A stretch of 64,000 nucleotides of DNA from Burkholderiales bacterium Ga0077543 (GTDB lineage Bacteria; Pseudomonadota; Gammaproteobacteria; Burkholderiales; Burkholderiaceae_C), in contig LNET01000072.1 in assembly GCA_001464055.1 (NCBI GenBank), forward strand, positions 1 to 64,000, written 5' to 3'. The first letter of the stretch is position 1; each line of letters opens with the position of its first letter. Under the pieces are notes generated by a model, which was not told the origin of the DNA, did no database searches, and saw only the letters and a list, made by a program, of their open reading frames with translations. Positions 59,087-64,000 of this stretch are shown in pieces. The position numbers and the translations under genes were made by a program.

Positions 59087-60519
59087 GGCTGCAGCCTGCC
59101 ACCGACCCGGAACAACGCCAAGCTCAGCAGGCCGAGCCAGCTCAGCAGCATCATCGTCTGCGGAGCCGCTTCGGCCAGGCGGTCCGGAGCGCTTGCTGGC
59201 TTGAACCTGAACTGCCCCAGCAGCTGCCAGCTCGAAGCATCCACACGCGTGCGGCGCTCGGCCTGGGCGTCACTGCTGCGCCGGATGTCGTCGGCGTAGC
59301 TCAGCTGCTCGGCGTGAATCCGGTTCAGGCCCTGGACGAAGGCGTAGCGCAGGTTCTCGGCTTCTTCCAGGAAGCGATGGTGGTGGGCGAGGTCGGTGCC
59401 GGCGATGGCGCGCGAAGCATCGGCAACGGCCAGCATGGGCGTCAGCCAGCCCAGCCGGCCCAGTGCTTCGGCCTGCTTGCTTTCGCCCGCCATCTGCGCC
59501 CGGGCATGGGCGTTCAGGGTGTCGGTGAGTCTTTGTTCTGCCACCTGTGCGACGACACCGCGCAGATTGACGGGCAGGTCTTCGACGCGCGCCACCCCGT
59601 GCTTGACCAGCAGGTCGGCACGCAACTGGGCGAAGGCCGGGTCGTTCGCGTTGTGGCCGTCGGCCAGCCTGCGCCGGTCGGCCAGCATGGCCAGATCGGT
59701 CTCGAGCTTGCCCGCAGACGGTGCGGCCTGCGCTGCCGAACTGACCGCGACCGAGGGCAGCACCAGGCACAGGCCGATCCACAGCGAGGCCAGCGTCGCC
59801 AGCGCTGCCGAACGCCGACGCAGCGTGGCCGACACCAGCAGGGCCAGTGCGCCCCACACCGACAGGTAAGCCAGGTACACCCCCAGCAAGCCCAAGGCCG
59901 CCGCCGGGGCTTCGCCCAGGCCCACGGCCAGGCCTGTGCTGAAGGCCAGGGGAACCAGCAGCAGGGCGATGAACGAGAACAGTGCCAAGGCCTTGCCCGC
60001 CAGCAACTGGCGACCGGTGGTGCCCTGGGCCAGCAGGCTGGCCAGCGTGCCGGCCTCGCGTTCACGTGAGAGCACGCCGTGGCCGAGCAGGATGACGAGA
60101 ATGGGACCGAAGAGCTGGACCACCATCGCCGGGCTGAGCCAGCTCAGCCCGCCCAGGTCGGCGCTGGCGCCCGCTGCCGCGAACATGGCCGAGTTCTGGC
60201 GATGGCCTTCCAGGAAGATCGACTGGCCGGTGACCGGGTCCAGGCCCGGATCGAACAGGGCCAGCGGCGCCGGTGTCCGGAAGACGTAGTGCCCGTAGTG
60301 CACCATGCGGTGCGGGTGGCGCTCGGGTTGCGACAGGAACGCGGTTTCCGCCTGGGTTTGATGATGCAAGCGCTCGGCGCGCTCGCCTTGCATGCGCAGC
60401 GCCGTGAGTGCCGTGGTCGCGATCAGCAGCCCCACCATCAGCAGCGCCCCGCCCAGGGCCAGGCGTGAACGCAGCCAATAGCGCCAGTCGGCAGCCGCCA
60501 CCCGCAGCACGGGCCTCAC
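59083..60519 (-). CDS. ABC transporter permease, DUF3526 type
   Basis: Multiple TM; LGHGVLSREREAGTLASLLAQGTTGRQLLAGKALALFSF; ATGA overlap with neighbour. Confidence 0.87.
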   Translation of the reverse strand: MRPVLRVAAADWRYWLRSRLALGGALLMVGLLIATTALTALRMQGERAERLHHQTQAETAFLSQPERHPHRMVHYGHYVFRTPAPLALFDPGLDPVTGQSIFLEGHRQNSAMFAAAGASADLGGLSWLSPAMVVQLFGPILVILLGHGVLSREREAGTLASLLAQGTTGRQLLAGKALALFSFIALLLVPLAFSTGLAVGLGEAPAAALGLLGVYLAYLSVWGALALLVSATLRRRSAALATLASLWIGLCLVLPSVAVSSAAQAAPSAGKLETDLAMLADRRRLADGHNANDPAFAQLRADLLVKHGVARVEDLPVNLRGVVAQVAEQRLTDTLNAHARAQMAGESKQAEALGRLGWLTPMLAVADASRAIAGTDLAHHHRFLEEAENLRYAFVQGLNRIHAEQLSYADDIRRSSDAQAERRTRVDASSWQLLGQFRFKPASAPDRLAEAAPQTMMLLSWLGLLSLALFRVGGRLQP

Positions 60520-61232
60520 GCCGGCACCTTCGCGGAGAAGGCGCGATGCACGGTTTCGGTGTCGATCCGGCCGCCGCCGGGTGCGGCGAACTCGGCCACC
60601 AGTCGGCCGTCGCGCAGCAGGCCGATTCGGTCGGCCACCTGGCAGGCGCCGTAGACGTCGTGCGTCACCATCAGGATGGCCTTGCCGGCGTCGGCCAGCC
60701 CCCGCGCGAGGCCATGGAATTCGTCGATGGCGCCGGGGTCGAGGCCGGACGTGGGCTCGTCGAGCAGCAGGATGTCGCTGTCGCGCAGGATGGCCAGGGC
60801 AATGGCCACCTTCTGGCGCATGCCCTTGGAATAGCCGCGCAGCCTGAGCCCGCGCGCATCTGCGCCCAGCGAAACGCGGTCCAGCGCTGCGTCGATGGCG
60901 TCGGCCCCGAAGCGCACCTCGGCCAGTTGCAGGAAGTAGCGCAGGTTCTCCCGCGCATCCAGGTGTTCGTACAACGAGGCGGCCTCGGGCAGGTAGGCAA
61001 TGGCCCGTCGTGCGGCGACGATGTTCTCGCCGACGTCGCGGCCATTCACCACCACGCGGCCGCTGGCGGGTGGCAGGAAGCCCAGGAAGGTCGCCAGGGT
61101 CGTGGACTTGCCGGCGCCGTTGCCGCCCAGCAGCCCATACACCTCGCCGCCGGCCACGGTGAAGGAGACGCCCGACAGCACTTCCTTGCCCGAGCGCAGC
61201 ACGCGCAACTGATCGGCCAGCAATCTGATCAT
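60516..61232 (-). CDS. ABC transporter ATP-binding protein
   Basis: LLGGNGAGKSTTLATFLGFL; GYSKGMRQKVAIALAILRDSDILLLDEPTSGLDP. Confidence 0.94.
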   Translation of the reverse strand: MIRLLADQLRVLRSGKEVLSGVSFTVAGGEVYGLLGGNGAGKSTTLATFLGFLPPASGRVVVNGRDVGENIVAARRAIAYLPEAASLYEHLDARENLRYFLQLAEVRFGADAIDAALDRVSLGADARGLRLRGYSKGMRQKVAIALAILRDSDILLLDEPTSGLDPGAIDEFHGLARGLADAGKAILMVTHDVYGACQVADRIGLLRDGRLVAEFAAPGGGRIDTETVHRAFSAKVPA

Positions 61233-61243
61233 GGGGGCGACCC

Positions 61244-63379
61244 TCAGAACCTGAACGCGGCCGACAGTCGCAGGCTGCGTGGCGGGCCCGGCTGCACCCA
61301 CAGGGCCGAGAACGAGTTGGTGTAGTAGGTTTCGTCGAACAGGTTGTCGATGTCCGCCCGCAGGGTGAGGGCCTTCGTCAGTTCATAGGCCGCGAACGCC
61401 CGGGCCAGCGTGTAGGCCGGCAATTCGAAGCGGGTGATGAACTCGCCAGAACGTTGGCCGACGTGGACCAGGCCCCCGCCGAACTCCAGGCCGCGTCCGG
61501 CCAGCGCCGTGGCCTGAACCAGCTGCAGGCTCAGGCTGTGCTCGGGAATGTTCAGCAGGCGGGTGCCGGCCGGCACCGGGGCGCCAAAGTTCGCGTCGTT
61601 GAAGGTGTTGGACGTCTTGGCATCGACATAGGCGTAGGACGCCCACAGGCGCAGCCCCCGGGCAAGCTCGCCGTTCAGGTCGATCTCGAAGCCCTGGCTC
61701 TTCGCCTTGCCGATGGCCGCCAGCGTGAAGGCGCTGGGGTCGTCGACGACCAGGATGTTGTCCTGCTCGACCCGGTAGAAGGCCAGGTTGCCTTCGATGG
61801 CACCACTGAGCAGCGAGAACTTCGTGCCGGCCTCGATCGACGTCGACTGGTTCGGTTCGAAGCCGTTGCCGCGTGCGTCGGCGCCCGACAGCGGCCTGAA
61901 GTTTTCGCCATAAGTCGCGTACAGCGACACCGTGTCGCTGGCCTGGAAGACGACGCCCAACTGCGGGCTGACGCGTGTTTCCTTCTGTCTGGACACGCGG
62001 TTGGCAGCCCGGTCTTCGAGCTTCTGCTCGTAGTCGTCGAAGCGCAGGCCAAGGCGCAGCTGCAGGCTTTCGCCCAGGTTGATCTGATCCTGCGCGAACA
62101 CGCCCAGGGACTGCTGCGTCTCGACCCGGTTGGTCAGCGGGGTGGGCGTGGGCAGCGGGAACTTGCCATAGACCGGGTTGAAGACGTTGATCGCCTGCAG
62201 CTGTGCCGGCGTGGGGTTGCTGGCCAGCGTGGGCGCGCGGGCGCGCAGGAACACCTGGTCGTTTTCGAAGCGGTCGGCGTCCATGCCGAAGATCAGCCGG
62301 TGCTGCAGCCCGGCCAGCTGGAAGCGGCCGTTGACCTCGGCGCGGACGACCTGGTAGTTCGCGTCGTAGTCGCGCGAACGACGCTGCCTTGTCAGCGTCT
62401 GGCCGTCCACCAGCAGGCGCTGGCGGTTGGCGGCCAGTTCGGCTTCGGTGGAAAAACCCTCGAGCGAAGTCTTGCGTGAATTGAATCCCAGCAGCGCGCT
62501 CCAGTCCTTGCTGAAGTCGTGCTGGAACTCGAGCTGATGGCCCTGCACCTCGGCCTTCAGCGGTCCGTCTCCGGGTTCGCCCAGGAAGCGGCTGGCGGGG
62601 ATGCGGCCCAGTTCACCGTTGATCGCCAGCACGCCCCGGTCGAAAGGAATTTCCTGCCGGCTGAGTTCGAGCTCGTAGACCAGCTGGCTGCGGCCACCGA
62701 TGCGCCAGGCCAGCGAGGGGCTGGCGCCCTGCTTTCGGGTTTCGATCGTGTCGCGGAAGCTGCCGGCCTGTTCAACGAAGCCGACCATGCGCAAGGCCAC
62801 TGAATCCGACAGCGGGGAGGTCCAGTCGATGTCGGCGCGGTAGGTGTCGAAGCTGCCGGCCGACAGCCGGAACTCGCCGGCCCGCTCGAAGCTTGGGCGC
62901 TTGGTGACGAGGTTGACCGTGCCACCCGGTTCGCCGCGCCCGAACAGCGCTGCCCGCGGGCCTTTCAGCACGTCGACAGATTCGATGCCCGACAAGTCGC
63001 GCGGCCCGCCGAAGCCGCGGCCGGCATTGAAACCGTTGACGAGATAGTTGCTGGGCAGGTTCTCGTCACCCACGAAGCCGCGCAGGGCAAAAGCGTTCCA
63101 GAGCCCGCCGAAATTGTTCTGCCTGGCGACCGAGGCCGACAGGTCCAGCGCCTGGTTCAGGTCGACGGCACCCGAGGCGCGCAGGGTCTGAGCGTCCAGC
63201 GACTGTTCGGCCTGGGGCGTTTCCAGGCGCTTGAAGTCGCCCTGGTAGGCCTGGCGGGTGCCGGTGATGGTGATGGTGTCCGGGGCGGCGACCGGTGACA
63301 CTCCGGTCTGGGCAGCGGCCGGCAAGGCCAGGAATGACGAAGAGCACAGCATCAGGGCTGCGCGATGGGTGTGTTTCAC
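61244..63379 (-). CDS. TonB-dependent receptor (siderophore/metallophore type), GTG start
   Basis: FALRGFVGDENLPSNYLVNGFNAGRGFGGPRDLSGIESVDVLKGPRAALFGRGEPGGTVNLVTKRP; C-terminal beta-strand ending RLSAAFRF. Confidence 0.93.
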   Translation of the reverse strand: MKHTHRAALMLCSSSFLALPAAAQTGVSPVAAPDTITITGTRQAYQGDFKRLETPQAEQSLDAQTLRASGAVDLNQALDLSASVARQNNFGGLWNAFALRGFVGDENLPSNYLVNGFNAGRGFGGPRDLSGIESVDVLKGPRAALFGRGEPGGTVNLVTKRPSFERAGEFRLSAGSFDTYRADIDWTSPLSDSVALRMVGFVEQAGSFRDTIETRKQGASPSLAWRIGGRSQLVYELELSRQEIPFDRGVLAINGELGRIPASRFLGEPGDGPLKAEVQGHQLEFQHDFSKDWSALLGFNSRKTSLEGFSTEAELAANRQRLLVDGQTLTRQRRSRDYDANYQVVRAEVNGRFQLAGLQHRLIFGMDADRFENDQVFLRARAPTLASNPTPAQLQAINVFNPVYGKFPLPTPTPLTNRVETQQSLGVFAQDQINLGESLQLRLGLRFDDYEQKLEDRAANRVSRQKETRVSPQLGVVFQASDTVSLYATYGENFRPLSGADARGNGFEPNQSTSIEAGTKFSLLSGAIEGNLAFYRVEQDNILVVDDPSAFTLAAIGKAKSQGFEIDLNGELARGLRLWASYAYVDAKTSNTFNDANFGAPVPAGTRLLNIPEHSLSLQLVQATALAGRGLEFGGGLVHVGQRSGEFITRFELPAYTLARAFAAYELTKALTLRADIDNLFDETYYTNSFSALWVQPGPPRSLRLSAAFRF

Positions 63380-63547
63380 GGTGCAAGCTCGGTCGGGCCG
63401 GACTCGGAACGGCCGCGCGATCAGGCGGAGACCGGGTGTTCCTTCCGGCACCAGTGGCCAGGGGGTGGCGCCCGCCTGCTCGCGTGCCGACCTGTCGCGG
63501 TGGACAGGCCTTCACGGCGGCGGTTCAGCGGGTCGCGCAGGCGGCGG

Positions 63548-63856
63548 TCAGAGGCTGGGCGCGGCCAGCGGCGGCCCACGGGCCTTCAGACCCGATCGCG
63601 GCGCCAGCGCCACGACCCGGTCGACCCGGGGGGCAGCCTCCTGCACCGCGGCCACGATCGGCATCAGCAGTCCGGCTTTTGGCGGCAGCGGCCCGGCATC
63701 GTCCTGCCCCGAGGCCTTGAACAGGCAGATCGCGCAGGCCTGCGCTGAGTGTTCGCCTTCGTGACTGGCTTCTTCTGCGTGAACGTGCCCGGTCAGCAGC
63801 AGTTGCGCCCAAAGCAAAGCCAGCACGCCAAGCAGCGCAACCCAGTTCCTGTACAT
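63548..63856 (-). CDS. DUF2946-like protein
   Basis: TGHVHAEEASHEGEHSAQACAICLFKASG. Confidence 0.65.
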   Translation of the reverse strand: MYRNWVALLGVLALLWAQLLLTGHVHAEEASHEGEHSAQACAICLFKASGQDDAGPLPPKAGLLMPIVAAVQEAAPRVDRVVALAPRSGLKARGPPLAAPSL

Positions 63857-63894
63857 CGGGGCCCGGCTGCGCGGGCAAGTTCTGTCCACGCTTT

Positions 63895-64000
63895 TCAGCC
63901 TTGCGCCAGCAATTGCAGCCTGGACGGCAGCCCACCGGTCTGCGAGAGCGCAGCCAGGTCCGGGGCGTGCCAGGTTTGGAGTTGGAGCATGGCGGACAGA
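63895..64000 (-). CDS. 3' end of a minus-strand CDS running out of the window
   Basis: Open frame ending LSAMLQLQTWHAPDLAALSQTGGLPSRLQLLAQG*. Confidence 0.35.
   Translation of the reverse strand, partial: LSAMLQLQTWHAPDLAALSQTGGLPSRLQLLAQG

Overview
High-GC window of Burkholderiales type (lineage is inference from gene content). It is densely coding, with about 60 supportable genes and no rRNA, tRNA, CRISPR array or transposase recognised. Main blocks: (1) 1-4.5 kb, the C-terminal end of a polymorphic toxin with a TNT-like NADase domain and an overlapping putative immunity gene, followed by a frameshifted orphan copy of the same pre-toxin module carrying a different, truncated nuclease toxin; (2) 4.5-8.8 kb, Bug-type binding protein, carboxymuconolactone decarboxylase, MFS transporter, K+/H+ antiporter; (3) 8.8-16.7 kb, copper (CusF-like, multicopper oxidase, TolC-like) and zinc (ZrgA-like, Fur/Zur, ZnuCBA) homeostasis; (4) 16.7-36 kb, UbiB kinase, transglutaminase, LytTR two-component pair, two PEP-CTERM proteins, a 55-aa double-glycine-leader peptide gene with a lux-box-like palindrome upstream, fahA, BLUF protein, Pat-like acyl-CoA synthetase/GNAT, cNMP-binding proteins; (5) 36-44 kb, GGT-like enzyme, then an iorAB-soxXYZA overlapping gene string with a non-canonical SoxY C-terminus; (6) 45.8-53.5 kb, protocatechuate 4,5-cleavage (lig) cluster with an in-frame dehydrogenase-LigI fusion and a 16-aa bridging ORF; (7) 53.5-64 kb, Xre-RES toxin-antitoxin, aldo/keto reductase, HtpG, ABC exporter with DUF3526 permeases, and a TonB receptor. 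Most novel candidates: the GG-leader peptide gene, the hybrid Mo-hydroxylase/Sox string, the orphan toxin cassette, and the LigI fusion. All family names are from recognition of the translated sequences; no searches were run.
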